Below are positions 52,178 to 60,812 of a stretch of 62,463 nt of DNA, piece by piece (within the stretch, counting starts at the first letter, position 1; the number at the start of each line of letters is the position of its first letter). Source of the stretch: an uncultured Oscillibacter sp. (GTDB taxonomy: Bacteria > Bacillota > Clostridia > Oscillospirales > Oscillospiraceae); the NCBI GenBank assembly GCA_910577405.1, contig CAJTMG010000004.1, positions 1 to 62,463 on the forward strand, given 5' to 3'. The notes beneath the pieces were generated by a model. It made no database searches. It was given only the letters and a program-made list of their open reading frames with translations, and was not told where the DNA came from. A program made the position numbers and the translations under genes.

Positions 52178-53251
52178 ATGGAACAGATTCCTATAAAACA
52201 GCCCTCCAAAGACTGGCCCTGGACTCTGGATGTGGACGGGAGGCCGAAGCAGTCCGGACTTGACTGGGAGGCGGTTTCACGGGCTTTGAGCGGTCTGGAG
52301 AAGGACCCGGACAGCTTTGTGATTTTGCAGCAAACACAGGGGGATGAATACTGGTTCATGCAGTGCGCCGTGGAACTGGGTGGCCCTTGCATGGATAAGT
52401 ACCTTTTGGAATGCGGCTGGTCTTCTTCTGACGGCCCCGCCCTTGTATCCCTGCACTGCGGTCTGGAGGAGGCCCTGTCCTATTTCCAGACGGTCTTTGA
52501 CGGGAAGCCGCTGGATTTAAAGGCGTCCGAGGATAAATCCAGCACACTGCCCGCGAACAAACGCAAAAAGCTGCTGGGGATTACCTGCCTGGACGTGGGC
52601 CAGCTGGGGACGAACTGCTATATTGTGGAGGAACGGGAACAGAAGCTCTGCGCGGTAATCGACCCCGGCGGAGATGCGGACCGGATTCTCTCTTATGTGA
52701 ACTCCCATGGGCTGAAAGTCCAGTATATTCTCCTGACTCACGGGCATTACGACCATGTGGACGGCCTTCCCGAACTTGCCGCGGCGCTGCCGGAAGCGGA
52801 AATCTGGGTGCATAAAAAGGACGTGTACGACACCCGCCTGCCCATGCTCTTTCCTCTGGAGGGTATGCTGGAGGACCCCAACTGTCCTGTCAAAGAATTC
52901 CACTATCTTCAGGCGTTCAATGACCGGGACGTACCCACGGCGGAGGCAAAGCAGCTTCCTCTGGGCGAGTTGGTAATTCATCCCATGCACACCCCCGGCC
53001 ATTCGGAAGGTTCTGTGAGCTTCCGGATCAGCAGCGGCCCGATTTTCTGCGGAGACACTCTCTTTCAAGGCTCCTGCGGGCGTACGGACTTCCCCGGCGG
53101 CAATGTGGGGAAAATGATGTCCTCCCTGCGGTTCTTCGGCCTGATGAACGGCGACGCGGAGGTCTATCCGGGTCATATGGGGGCTACAACCCTCGAGAAG
53201 GAGCGGAAACAGAATCCCTACCTCCGTCAGGCCCTGCGGGAGGCGCCATGA
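52178..53251 (+). CDS. MBL-fold hydrolase with extra N-terminal domain
   Basis: Residues about 132-357 form a metallo-beta-lactamase domain of the glyoxalase II-like group: THGHYDHVDG (His188, His190, Asp192, His193), HTPGHSEGS and GDTLFQGSCGRTD. It is a probable hydrolase of thioester or related substrates. Residues 1-125 form a separate domain (ALSGLEKDPDSFVILQQTQG, then DEYWFMQCAVELG, then YLLECGWSS) followed by a Lys-rich linker. This is unusual, and resembles small immunity-type folds by composition only. AAGGAG precedes the ATG. It overlaps hemZ by 4 bp. Confidence 0.85.
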   Translation: MEQIPIKQPSKDWPWTLDVDGRPKQSGLDWEAVSRALSGLEKDPDSFVILQQTQGDEYWFMQCAVELGGPCMDKYLLECGWSSSDGPALVSLHCGLEEALSYFQTVFDGKPLDLKASEDKSSTLPANKRKKLLGITCLDVGQLGTNCYIVEEREQKLCAVIDPGGDADRILSYVNSHGLKVQYILLTHGHYDHVDGLPELAAALPEAEIWVHKKDVYDTRLPMLFPLEGMLEDPNCPVKEFHYLQAFNDRDVPTAEAKQLPLGELVIHPMHTPGHSEGSVSFRISSGPIFCGDTLFQGSCGRTDFPGGNVGKMMSSLRFFGLMNGDAEVYPGHMGATTLEKERKQNPYLRQALREAP

Positions 53252-54723
53252 AGTTGGAGGTACACGGCTGCGAGGAACGATATACCATAGAGCAGAGCCT
53301 TCTGAATCTGTTCCCTGGCGAGCTTCCGGTTTACGGCCCTGTCCAGCCGGAGGACGAGAGCTGGGCCGTGTTCGACTGCCTGGAGGACAATGACGGCTAT
53401 CAGGTGGACCTGCGGCTTTCCTGGAATGGCAGGACCGTTTCCCGGCAGGCGCGGCAGGTCCTTACAGGCACGGCGTTCCAGCGGGAGGGCCAGCGGAGGC
53501 ATATCATCGGGTCCTGCTTTTTTCTGGCGTACCGGGAGCTGACCGGAAATCAACCGCCCTGGGGAATGCTGACGGGAGTCCGGCCTGACAAGCTGGTGAC
53601 GGAAGCGCTGTCCGAAGGCGGCACGCCGGAAGAGGCACGGGCGCTGCTGGAATCCCGTTACTATGTCACGCCTCCCCGGGCTGCCCTGGCTGTGGAGACG
53701 GGCACGGCGGCATTTCAGGCGGCGGGGGACCTGGGGCCGAAGGATATCGCGGTGTATATCGGCATTCCCTTCTGCCCCACCCGCTGCGCGTACTGTTCCT
53801 TTGTCAGCCAGTCGGTGGAGAGGAGTTTCGCGCTGGTGGAGCCTTATGTGGACGCTTTGGCTGAAGAGATTGCCGCCGGGGGAAGGATGGTCCGGGAACT
53901 GGGTCTGCAGGTCCGTGCGGCGTATATGGGCGGGGGCACTCCGACAACCCTGACGGCAGCACAGATGGATAGGATTTTATCGGTTTATGAAGCATCTTTC
54001 GGTCCCGCTCTGGACGCCTGCCGCGAATTAACTGTGGAAGCGGGACGGCCGGACACCATCACGGCGGAAAAGCTGGCGGTTCTGAAAGCCCACGGCGTGG
54101 ACCGGGTGTCGGTGAATCCCCAGACCATGGAGGCGGAAGTTTTGCAGGCCATCGGACGGCGGCACAGTCCCGGCGAGATTGAGCAGGCCATGGAGCTGAC
54201 GGCGCGGGCGGGCTTCCGGCATATAAACATGGACTTGATTGTGGGCCTGCCTGCCGACACGCCGGAGGGCTTCCGGAGGTCCTTGGCCCGCTGTCTGGAG
54301 TTCGGGACGGAAAACCTGACCGTGCATACCCTGGCGCTGAAAAAGGGGAGCCGTATCCTGCTGGAGGGCGTTCCTATCCCTGGTCCGGACGCCGTGGCGG
54401 AAATGCTGGACCATGCCTCCCCTGCGCTCCGAGATCATGGCTACGCTCCTTATTATCTCTACCGTCAGAAATATATGTCCGGCAGCTTTGAGAATGTGGG
54501 CTGGAGCATTCCTGACGGGGCCTGTCTGTACAACATCTATATTATGTCCGAGCTTTGTTCCATACTCTCTTTCGGCGCGGGCGGCTCTACTAAGATGGTG
54601 GCTCCCGACAGGCGGCGGATTCAGCGGGTCTTCAATCCGAAATATCCCCTGGAGTACAGTCAGCGTCCGGAGAAGCTGCTGGCAAATCAGGCGGCGTTTG
54701 CAGCGTTCTATCAAGAATTGTGA
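53248..54723 (+). CDS. hemZ: Coproporphyrinogen dehydrogenase HemZ
   Basis: HemZ is a radical-SAM coproporphyrinogen oxidase-like enzyme of the Bacillus/Clostridia type. The 491-residue protein has about 170 N-terminal residues, then CPTRCAYC with cluster Cys176, 180 and 183 in a CxxxCxxC motif. GGGTPTT and the HRP-type TIM barrel follow, with KMVAPDRRRIQRVFNPK near the end. Order MBL-hemZ is standard in Clostridia. True oxidase activity is uncertain, since anaerobes lacking full haem synthesis also keep hemZ. Confidence 0.93.
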   Translation: MKLEVHGCEERYTIEQSLLNLFPGELPVYGPVQPEDESWAVFDCLEDNDGYQVDLRLSWNGRTVSRQARQVLTGTAFQREGQRRHIIGSCFFLAYRELTGNQPPWGMLTGVRPDKLVTEALSEGGTPEEARALLESRYYVTPPRAALAVETGTAAFQAAGDLGPKDIAVYIGIPFCPTRCAYCSFVSQSVERSFALVEPYVDALAEEIAAGGRMVRELGLQVRAAYMGGGTPTTLTAAQMDRILSVYEASFGPALDACRELTVEAGRPDTITAEKLAVLKAHGVDRVSVNPQTMEAEVLQAIGRRHSPGEIEQAMELTARAGFRHINMDLIVGLPADTPEGFRRSLARCLEFGTENLTVHTLALKKGSRILLEGVPIPGPDAVAEMLDHASPALRDHGYAPYYLYRQKYMSGSFENVGWSIPDGACLYNIYIMSELCSILSFGAGGSTKMVAPDRRRIQRVFNPKYPLEYSQRPEKLLANQAAFAAFYQEL

Positions 54724-54732
54724 GGAATTGTT

Positions 54733-55665
54733 ATGCCGTATTCCGTAACAGAAATCAACGAGGCCATCCGCAGGAACCCGGCAGGCTTTGCCCGTGACTG
54801 CGACGCCGCCTATATGGAGAAGGTGCGGAACGCTGCCGGAAAGATTGCCGCTCATCATGGGGAATCGCATATCGTCCTTCTGTCAGGCCCGTCCGGTTCC
54901 GGTAAGACTGCTGTCACGCTGAAAGTGAGGGATGCGCTAAAAACGCTGGGAATCACGTCCCATACAGTGTCCATGTGGGACTATCTGATTCCCTCCGACT
55001 CTGAAACCGTCCCCCGGGACCAGCACGGAGATGTGGACTATTTGTCGCCCTTCAGCCTGGACGCAGACCTGCTGAACCGTCATTTCGCCATGCTGGACCG
55101 GGGCGAGCTGATTCAGATCCCCGAGTTTGAGTTTGCCTGGCAGACGCGCTCTGATACCCTGACCCGGCCCATGCGCCTGGGGAAGGACGAGATTGTGATT
55201 TTTGAGGGCGTCCACGCGCTGAATGATATTATTGCCGGGAAGAATTCCAAAGCTTTCAAGCTCTATATCGCCGCCCGCAGTGATATTTTTGACGGCGAGA
55301 ACCTTCTCTTTGACCGGGCCTGGATTCGTCTGTGCCGCCGGATCGCCCATGATTTCCACCTGGGCGCCTGGGTCCGGTTCACGCTGAGGATGTGGGAAAA
55401 GGCCCGCCAAAGGGAGCTGCTCTATATCTCCCCTTACAAGAAAAACGCCGATCTGATGTTTGATTCCTCTCTGCCCTTCAGCGCCAGCGCCCTGAAGCCC
55501 TTCGTGGTCCCTCTGCTGGAACAGCTTCCCAAGGGCAAGCATCAGGTGGTGAAGGACATTCTGAGGGCCTACGAAAAAATTGATTCTTTGGACGAACGCT
55601 TCATCGCTCCCGATTCCCTGGCCCGTGCGTTCATCGGCGGAAACACCCACAGCCACACTGATTGA
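54733..55665 (+). CDS. Uridine kinase-like nucleoside kinase
   Basis: The 310-residue protein has a P-loop GPSGSGKT at 52-59 and follows the uridine kinase/PRK fold, with VIFEGVHALND as the Walker B-like region and RDQHGDVDYLSPF, DPD-type elements near 110. In Clostridia such kinases (often fused to a threonyl-tRNA synthetase-like N-terminus) phosphorylate uridine, but this one lacks that fusion. GAGGAATT lies before the ATG. It follows hemZ by 9 bp. Confidence 0.85.
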   Translation: MPYSVTEINEAIRRNPAGFARDCDAAYMEKVRNAAGKIAAHHGESHIVLLSGPSGSGKTAVTLKVRDALKTLGITSHTVSMWDYLIPSDSETVPRDQHGDVDYLSPFSLDADLLNRHFAMLDRGELIQIPEFEFAWQTRSDTLTRPMRLGKDEIVIFEGVHALNDIIAGKNSKAFKLYIAARSDIFDGENLLFDRAWIRLCRRIAHDFHLGAWVRFTLRMWEKARQRELLYISPYKKNADLMFDSSLPFSASALKPFVVPLLEQLPKGKHQVVKDILRAYEKIDSLDERFIAPDSLARAFIGGNTHSHTD

Positions 55666-55680
55666 ATTTTTGCGCGGGTT

Positions 55681-55835
55681 TGCGGCTTGCATAGGTCTGT
55701 TTTTTTGTTAAACGGGCAGAAAAGATATATAGATGCAGCGAAAAATAAGGGATTCTTTCATTTGTGCGGCTTACAAAAGTTTATTTCCTGTCAAAGGGGC
55801 AGAAAAGATATAAGGACTCTAAAAAATACGGAGGT
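55681..55835. repeat. Imperfect 83-bp tandem duplication
   Basis: TGCGGCTT occurs at 55681 and 55764, and GGGCAGAAAAGATATA at 55714-55729 and 55797-55812, both 83 bp apart. Further matches (AAAAATAAGG against AAAAAATACGG) extend the duplication. The two units differ at about a third of positions elsewhere. The second unit runs up to the ribosome binding site of the zinc-ribbon gene, so the duplicated block may carry its promoter. Confidence 0.75.
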
Positions 55836-55842
55836 AGACAAG

Positions 55843-56235
55843 ATGAATGAAAAAGTATATGAGCTGCTGGACACGTTACAGAAAACGGCTGTGCAGGCGG
55901 GAGCGATTGCGGCAGACGCGGCTTACGGGGTAAGCAGGAAGACGGAAGAGCTGCTGTCCACGGCGAAGCAGCGTTCCCGTCTGGCAGGTCTGGAGGGCGA
56001 TCGTGACGCGGCGCTGGCTCACGTTGGCCGGATGGTCTACGCCACCCATACGGGCGCGCTGACGGATTCGGAGGTTCTTATGGAGAAGCTGCGGGAAATT
56101 GACGGTCTTCTGGAAGAAATCGCGGCCCTGCGGGAAGAATTGGGCTGCGGTCCGGAAGCGCCCGTGTGTCCCGTCTGCGGAAACGAGGGCGAGGATGGAG
56201 ATCAATTCTGCCGTGACTGTGGAGGGAAACTGTAA
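55843..56235 (+). CDS. Zinc-ribbon protein, 130 residues
   Basis: The protein has a helical N-terminus and middle (about 1-100, including REIDGLLEEIAALREEL) and a C-terminal zinc ribbon with Cys109-Cys112 and Cys123-Cys126 (CPVCGNEGEDGDQFCRDCGG). The function is unknown. Such small zinc-ribbon proteins often bind nucleic acid or act as membrane-linked sensors. CGGAGGT lies before the ATG at 55843. Its stop overlaps the next start by one base (TAATG). Confidence 0.82.
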   Translation: MNEKVYELLDTLQKTAVQAGAIAADAAYGVSRKTEELLSTAKQRSRLAGLEGDRDAALAHVGRMVYATHTGALTDSEVLMEKLREIDGLLEEIAALREELGCGPEAPVCPVCGNEGEDGDQFCRDCGGKL

Positions 56236-57062
56236 TGGAAACTTATACTTTTGGACAGTATCAGGAGAGCGCAAAGGTCCTGCGGGAGCGTCTGGGGAGC
56301 TTCACGCCGAAGGTCCTGCTGATTTTAGGCTCTGGTCTGGGCGCGCTGGGTGACGAGGTGCAGGACCCCATCGCGGTGCCCTACAGCCAGGTGCCCCATC
56401 TGAAGCACTCCACCGCGCCGGGCCATAAGGGTCAGTTTGTGTTCGGACGCCTTGCGGGACAGGACGTGGCCGTGATGCAGGGGCGGCTTCATACCTACGA
56501 GGGCTGGTCCTTTGCCGACGCTGGCTATCCCGTGCGGCTGCTGCGGCTTCTGGGTGCGGATACCATGCTGGTGACCAATGCCGCCGGAGCTGTGAACACC
56601 GGTTTTGCCGCGGGGGACATTATGATGATTACGGACCATATCAAGCTCTTTGGCGTCAGTCCTCTCTGCGGGCAGAATCTGGACGAGTTCGGCGACCGCT
56701 TCCCGGATATGAGCAGCGTGTACACAAAACCGCTTCAGGAGGCCGCCCGGAAGACCGCCGCTGAACTGGGTCAGACCCTGCGGGAGGGCGTGTATATGTT
56801 CTTCCCCGGGCCTCAGTACGAAACACCCGCGGAGGTCCGTGCGGCGCGGATTCTGGGGGCGGACGCCGTGGGGATGTCCACAGTGCCGGAGGCCATCACC
56901 GCGGCCCATTGCGGAATGCAGGTGCTGGGCTTCACGCTGTGCTCCAATATGGCAGCAGGCGTCCTTCCCCAGCCCCTGAGCAGCGACGAGGTCATAGCCG
57001 CCGCAGAATCCGCCGCGCCCCGGTTTACCGCTCTGGTAAAGGGCTGTCTTGCCAAACTGTAA
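56235..57062 (+). CDS. Purine nucleoside phosphorylase
   Basis: The 275-residue protein cleaves inosine or guanosine to base and ribose-1-phosphate. LILGSGLGALGD is the phosphate-binding start, GRLHTYEGWS holds the catalytic His, and TNAAGAVNTGF and FPGPQYETPAEVRAAR complete the site. VGMSTVPEAI is the C-terminal signature. It is the trimeric PNP class (PunA). GGAGGG precedes the ATG. It is coupled to the zinc-ribbon gene. Confidence 0.96.
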   Translation: METYTFGQYQESAKVLRERLGSFTPKVLLILGSGLGALGDEVQDPIAVPYSQVPHLKHSTAPGHKGQFVFGRLAGQDVAVMQGRLHTYEGWSFADAGYPVRLLRLLGADTMLVTNAAGAVNTGFAAGDIMMITDHIKLFGVSPLCGQNLDEFGDRFPDMSSVYTKPLQEAARKTAAELGQTLREGVYMFFPGPQYETPAEVRAARILGADAVGMSTVPEAITAAHCGMQVLGFTLCSNMAAGVLPQPLSSDEVIAAAESAAPRFTALVKGCLAKL

Positions 57063-57193
57063 GGCGGGAAAGAGACCGGCGCTGGGAGGATCTTTTGCCA
57101 GCCGGAAAAACGCATAACGGAAACTTCCCGGCCATAGATTGGAAGAGAGGGAAATTTCCCCGCATTTTTTTGAAAATTCGAGGTAAGCTCTTC

Positions 57194-58819
57194 ATGTCAA
57201 GTAAAAAAAAGCAGTCCTTTATAGGCGGCGCCGCTGTATTGGCCTCCGCCGTGGTCATCGTCAAGCTGATTGGCGCGGTGTACAAGATCCCGCTGAACAA
57301 TATTCTGGGCAGCGTGGGAAAGACGTATTTTGACACCGCTTACCTGATTTACAATTTCCTGAATATCTTTGCCACCGCCGGTCTGCCTCTGGCTATCTCC
57401 AAGCTCACCAGTCAGGCCCACGCCCAGGGTCGGGAGAATGAAAAACGGAAAATCTTCCGGACCGCTATCTGGCTCTTCTTTGCCATCGGCCTTGCGGGGT
57501 CCATGCTGATGTTCTTCGGCGCGGAACAGCTTGCCGCCTTCGAAGAAAACCCCATGGCGTCCCAGGCGATCCGAGCGCTGGCTCCTGCGGTGTTCTGCGT
57601 GTGCCTGCTGGCCTGTATGCGGGGCTACACCCAGGGCCAGGGGAACATGACGCCCACGGCCGTTTCCCAGGTTCTGGAGGCCCTGTGCAAGGTGGGAATC
57701 GGCCTTCCTCTGGCATGGTATCTTCTGGGCCTGATTCAAGGTTCGGAAGAGAGCGGCATGGCAAACGTGGCGGCGGGGGCGATTTTCGGCGTCACGGCTG
57801 GCACGATACTGTCCGTATGCTTCCTGGTGTGCTATATGCTGACCCACCGGAACCGGGAGCATTCCACCGACCGGGCGTCCAGCGGCGGGGCCATTATCGG
57901 GCAGGTATTGGCCATCGGGATTCCCATCACGCTGGGGAACTCGGCGCTGGGGATCATCAACCTGATTGACACGAAAATCGTCATGGGCCGGCTCCAGGGG
58001 GCGCTGCTGCTCTCGGAGGAATCCGCAGCCCTGCTGAACGGTCAGTACCGTATGGCAATGGATATGCCCAATATGGTCGCGTCCTTTGTGTACCCCGTGA
58101 CCATGAGCCTGATTCCCTTCGCGGCGGCGGCGCTGGCTCAGAAGGACCATGCCAGGGCCAACCGGATTATCTCGTCGGCGTTCCGGCTGATTGCGGTGCT
58201 GGCAATTCCGGCGGGCGTGGGTCTGTCGGCGCTGTCCACGCCCATTATGCGCCTGATGCTCCCCAAACGGCAGGAGGACGCCCTGGCCGCCGGTCCGCAC
58301 CTCCAGATTTTAGGCGTGGCGCTGGTGTTCATCTGCCTGATGATTCTGACCAACGCGATTTTGCAGACCTACGGAAAGGAAAAGCTGCCGATTTTTACCG
58401 TGGTGGCCGGCGGCGTGACCAAAATTGTGATGAATTATATTCTGGTGGGGAATCCTGAGATCAACATCCACGGCGCGCCTATTTCTACCCTCTGCTGCTA
58501 CTTGGTGATTGTGGGGCTGAATCTGTTCTTCGTCTGGAAATACTCTCCGGAGAAGCCGCGGTATTTACAACTCTTTGTAAAACCAGTCGTCGCATCCGTG
58601 CTGATGGGCGGCGGGGCTTGGGCGGCCTACGGCTTCGCGCACCGGCTGCTTTCCGGTCACTCCGCTTACATGGCGAACGCGGCGGCGGTTTTAGCGGGAA
58701 TCTTAGCCGGGGTAATCGTTTACGCCATCCTGGTAATCGCCCTGCGGATTCTTCGGGCGGAGGACCTGCGGGACGTCCCACATGGACAGAAGTTGGCGGC
58801 CATGCTGCATTTGAGATAA
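57194..58819 (+). CDS. SpoVB/YabM-like MATE-fold polysaccharide flippase
   Basis: The 541-residue protein has fourteen predicted helices of the MOP/MATE superfamily. It begins MSSKKKQSFIGGAAVLASAV, with GAVYKIPLNNILG as the conserved SpoVB-type N-terminus, and later SFVYPVTMSLIPFAAAALAQ. Relatives move lipid-linked cell-wall or spore-cortex precursors across the membrane. Start at 57194 has GAGGT upstream, and the longer ORF from 56909 is a shadow of the PNP gene. Order next to mazG supports a yabM-like role. Confidence 0.9.
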   Translation: MSSKKKQSFIGGAAVLASAVVIVKLIGAVYKIPLNNILGSVGKTYFDTAYLIYNFLNIFATAGLPLAISKLTSQAHAQGRENEKRKIFRTAIWLFFAIGLAGSMLMFFGAEQLAAFEENPMASQAIRALAPAVFCVCLLACMRGYTQGQGNMTPTAVSQVLEALCKVGIGLPLAWYLLGLIQGSEESGMANVAAGAIFGVTAGTILSVCFLVCYMLTHRNREHSTDRASSGGAIIGQVLAIGIPITLGNSALGIINLIDTKIVMGRLQGALLLSEESAALLNGQYRMAMDMPNMVASFVYPVTMSLIPFAAAALAQKDHARANRIISSAFRLIAVLAIPAGVGLSALSTPIMRLMLPKRQEDALAAGPHLQILGVALVFICLMILTNAILQTYGKEKLPIFTVVAGGVTKIVMNYILVGNPEINIHGAPISTLCCYLVIVGLNLFFVWKYSPEKPRYLQLFVKPVVASVLMGGGAWAAYGFAHRLLSGHSAYMANAAAVLAGILAGVIVYAILVIALRILRAEDLRDVPHGQKLAAMLHLR

Positions 58820-58886
58820 TTTCAGTGAAAAAAGCTGTAAATTTGTGAATTTTTTTGACGAAATTCCTTGCAAAGGAGGGGAATTT

Positions 58887-59690
58887 GTGGTAGATTTTCA
58901 GTGTAAGTCCCGCTACGGCTGGGAAGACTTCCTGGAGGTGATGCGTCTTCTGCGCGCCCCGGGAGGCTGTCCGTGGGACGCGGAACAGACCCACCAGTCT
59001 ATCCGGCGGAACTTTCTGGAGGAAACCTGCGAGGCTTTGGACACCCTGGACCGCGATGATGCACCGGGGATGTGCGAGGAGTTGGGGGACGTTTTGATGC
59101 AGGTGGCCTTCCATGCCCAAATAGAGGCGGAACGGGGCCGGTTTGCCATGGAGGATGTGGTGGACGGCGTGACAAAGAAGCTGGTGTACCGGCATCCCCA
59201 CGTGTTCGGGACGGTACAGGTGGACGGGAGCGAGGAGGTCCTGGCCAACTGGGAAATCCTGAAACGGAAGGAGAAGGGCCAGCAGTCCACGGCGGACGCC
59301 ATCGAAGCTGTGCCCCATACCCTTCCGGCCCTCTGGCGCGCGGAAAAGACTGCCGGGAAGTCGGCCAAGGCAGGCTTTGACTGGTCCAGTCCTCTGGGCG
59401 CGCTGGAAAAGCTGGAGGAGGAACTGGGGGAACTGCGGCAGGCCCTGGAGTCCGGCGAGGACGCAGAGGGTCCGCATGGCGTCCGGGAAGAGCTGGGCGA
59501 CCTCCTCTTTGCCGCCGCGAAGCTTGCCCAGATGGTCGGGGTGGACCCGGAGGAGGCCCTGCACCTGGCCTGCGACAAGTACAGCCGGCGGTTCCGCAGG
59601 GTTGAGGGCCTGGCGGACAAGCCCTTTGCGGAGTACACCGAGGCGGAGCTGGTCTCCCTTTGGCGCTCTTCAAAGGAGGAACAACCCTAG
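58887..59690 (+). CDS. mazG: MazG nucleoside triphosphate pyrophosphohydrolase
   Basis: MazG hydrolyses nucleoside triphosphates to monophosphates and pyrophosphate, and can lower (p)ppGpp or damaged nucleotides. The 267-residue protein has two MazG units. The first has CPWDAEQTHQSI, LEETCEALDTL and EELGDVLMQV; the second has LEEELGELRQAL and EELGDLLFAAAKLA. It lacks the tetrapyrrole-methylase domain of B. subtilis YabN. The start is GTG at 58887, after AAAGGAGGGG. Confidence 0.93.
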   Translation: MVDFQCKSRYGWEDFLEVMRLLRAPGGCPWDAEQTHQSIRRNFLEETCEALDTLDRDDAPGMCEELGDVLMQVAFHAQIEAERGRFAMEDVVDGVTKKLVYRHPHVFGTVQVDGSEEVLANWEILKRKEKGQQSTADAIEAVPHTLPALWRAEKTAGKSAKAGFDWSSPLGALEKLEEELGELRQALESGEDAEGPHGVREELGDLLFAAAKLAQMVGVDPEEALHLACDKYSRRFRRVEGLADKPFAEYTEAELVSLWRSSKEEQP

Positions 59691-59743
59691 AGTCATTTAG
59701 AGAAAGAAAACAAAAGATTAAATAGTTTCAGGAGGAAAGACAA

Positions 59744-60019
59744 ATGAACAAGGCAGAACTTATCAACAAAGTTTCCGAAATGGCAGAGGTTTCCAAGAAG
59801 GAAGCCGAAACCGTGATTACAGCTACCTTTGACGCCATCACCGACGCGCTCAAGGACGGCGACAAGGTCCAGCTGGTGGGCTTCGGTTCCTTTGAGGTCA
59901 AGCCCCGCGCCGCTCGTACCGGTCGGAATCCCAAAACCAAGGAGCCGATCGAGATTCCTGCTACCACTGTGCCCGTCTTCAAGGCCGGCAAGGTCCTCAA
60001 GGATATCGTGGGCAAATAA
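59744..60019 (+). CDS. hup: DNA-binding protein HU
   Basis: The 91-residue protein is HU: helices (MNKAELINKVSEMAEVSKKE) followed by FGSFEVKPRAARTGRNPKT, the arm that inserts into the minor groove, and a C-terminal GKVLKDIVGK. It bends and packs the chromosome. AGGAGG lies before the ATG. HU sits here between mazG and rqcP in many Clostridia. Ends at a terminator. Confidence 0.97.
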   Translation: MNKAELINKVSEMAEVSKKEAETVITATFDAITDALKDGDKVQLVGFGSFEVKPRAARTGRNPKTKEPIEIPATTVPVFKAGKVLKDIVGK

Positions 60020-60036
60020 TCCTGCCTTTTTTCACT

Positions 60037-60072
60037 GACTGCCGGTGCTTTGTATGCCGGCAGTCTTCCTTC
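60037..60072 (+). terminator. Terminator after HU
   Basis: GACTGCCGG (60037-60045) pairs with CCGGCAGTC (60057-60065), followed by TTCCTTCTTTC. The stem is strong but the U-run is interrupted. Confidence 0.75.
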
Positions 60073-60239
60073 TTTCTGGAGCTGCGGGGCAAATCAGAAT
60101 CTGGAGAATTCAATATAGAATTGAAATGTTAAGAGCGCTTTGAAAAATCCAATTCTGAAATGCAGCAAACTGTGATTTTGTCGGTTTTGAAAAATAAGAG
60201 CGCATATAATCAGGGGTTTTATTGAAGGGAGATGTTTTC
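60066..60239. promoter_or_regulatory. Promoter region of rqcP-yabP operon
   Basis: An AT-rich stretch with TATAAT at about 60205-60210 lies 30 bp before the rqcP start. No well-placed -35 box is visible, so the promoter may be weak or depend on another factor. GAGCGC occurs at 60134-60139 and again at 60199-60204. No gene is present. Confidence 0.4.
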
Positions 60240-60491
60240 TTGCGCCTGGATAAATATCTGAAGGTCTCGCGGTTAATCAAGCGGCGGACGATAGCGAATG
60301 AAGCCTGCGACAAGGGCCTTGTGAGCGTAAACGGGAAGGCGGCCCGGGCGTCGTACGAGGTAAAGGAAGGGGACCGGATCAGTCTGAAGCTGGGTCCCCG
60401 GGAGGTCACGGTGGAAGTGGTGAGCGTACAGGACAACGTGCGGCAGAGCGAGGCGGGACTCTTGTACAAAGAAATACGGGAAGAGTCATAA
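60240..60491 (+). CDS. rqcP: S4-domain RNA-binding protein RqcP (YabO)
   Basis: RqcP works in ribosome-associated quality control with RqcH, helping poly-alanine tailing of stalled chains. With the TTG start at 60240 the protein has 83 residues: RLDKYLKVSRLIKRRTIANE is the S4 signature, and the rest completes a short beta hairpin domain. AAGGGAG lies 8 nt before the TTG; the 60222 start gives extra residues without support. It heads the yab operon. Confidence 0.92.
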   Translation: MRLDKYLKVSRLIKRRTIANEACDKGLVSVNGKAARASYEVKEGDRISLKLGPREVTVEVVSVQDNVRQSEAGLLYKEIREES

Positions 60492-60535
60492 AGCCGGCCC
60501 CTGGACCATATTCTTTGGACAGGGAGGGAACAGCC

Positions 60536-60811
60536 ATGAATGACTTTAGCCAGAGCGCGCCCCACCGTCTGGAGCTGGAAGGCCGGGAACGCCTGACGGT
60601 TTCGGGTGTAGAGGACGTGGAGCGCTTCGATGAGAACAGCATTGTGATGTCCACCTCGGCGGGCACGCTGGTGATTACCGGGGAGGACCTGCATATCGGG
60701 AAACTGTCCCTGGACGGCGGCGAGCTTCATGTGGACGGGCAGATTGACGCGCTGACTTATGAGGATCAAAGTTCGGGGAAGGGCGGTTTCTTCGGCCGCC
60801 TGTTCGGTTAG
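60536..60811 (+). CDS. yabP: Sporulation protein YabP
   Basis: YabP is needed for normal sporulation in B. subtilis. The 91-residue protein carries the YabP/YqfC-type fold: HRLELEGRERLTVSGVEDV, then DENSIVMSTSAGTLVITGEDLHI. GGAGGG lies before the ATG at 60536. It is followed by yabQ with a one-base gap. Confidence 0.95.
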   Translation: MNDFSQSAPHRLELEGRERLTVSGVEDVERFDENSIVMSTSAGTLVITGEDLHIGKLSLDGGELHVDGQIDALTYEDQSSGKGGFFGRLFG

Positions 60812-60812
60812 G

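Noticed and set aside
59744..60019. HU as a foreign insertion in the yab cluster
   Set aside because: This order is common in Clostridia and the codon use is not unusual, so no transfer needs to be invoked.
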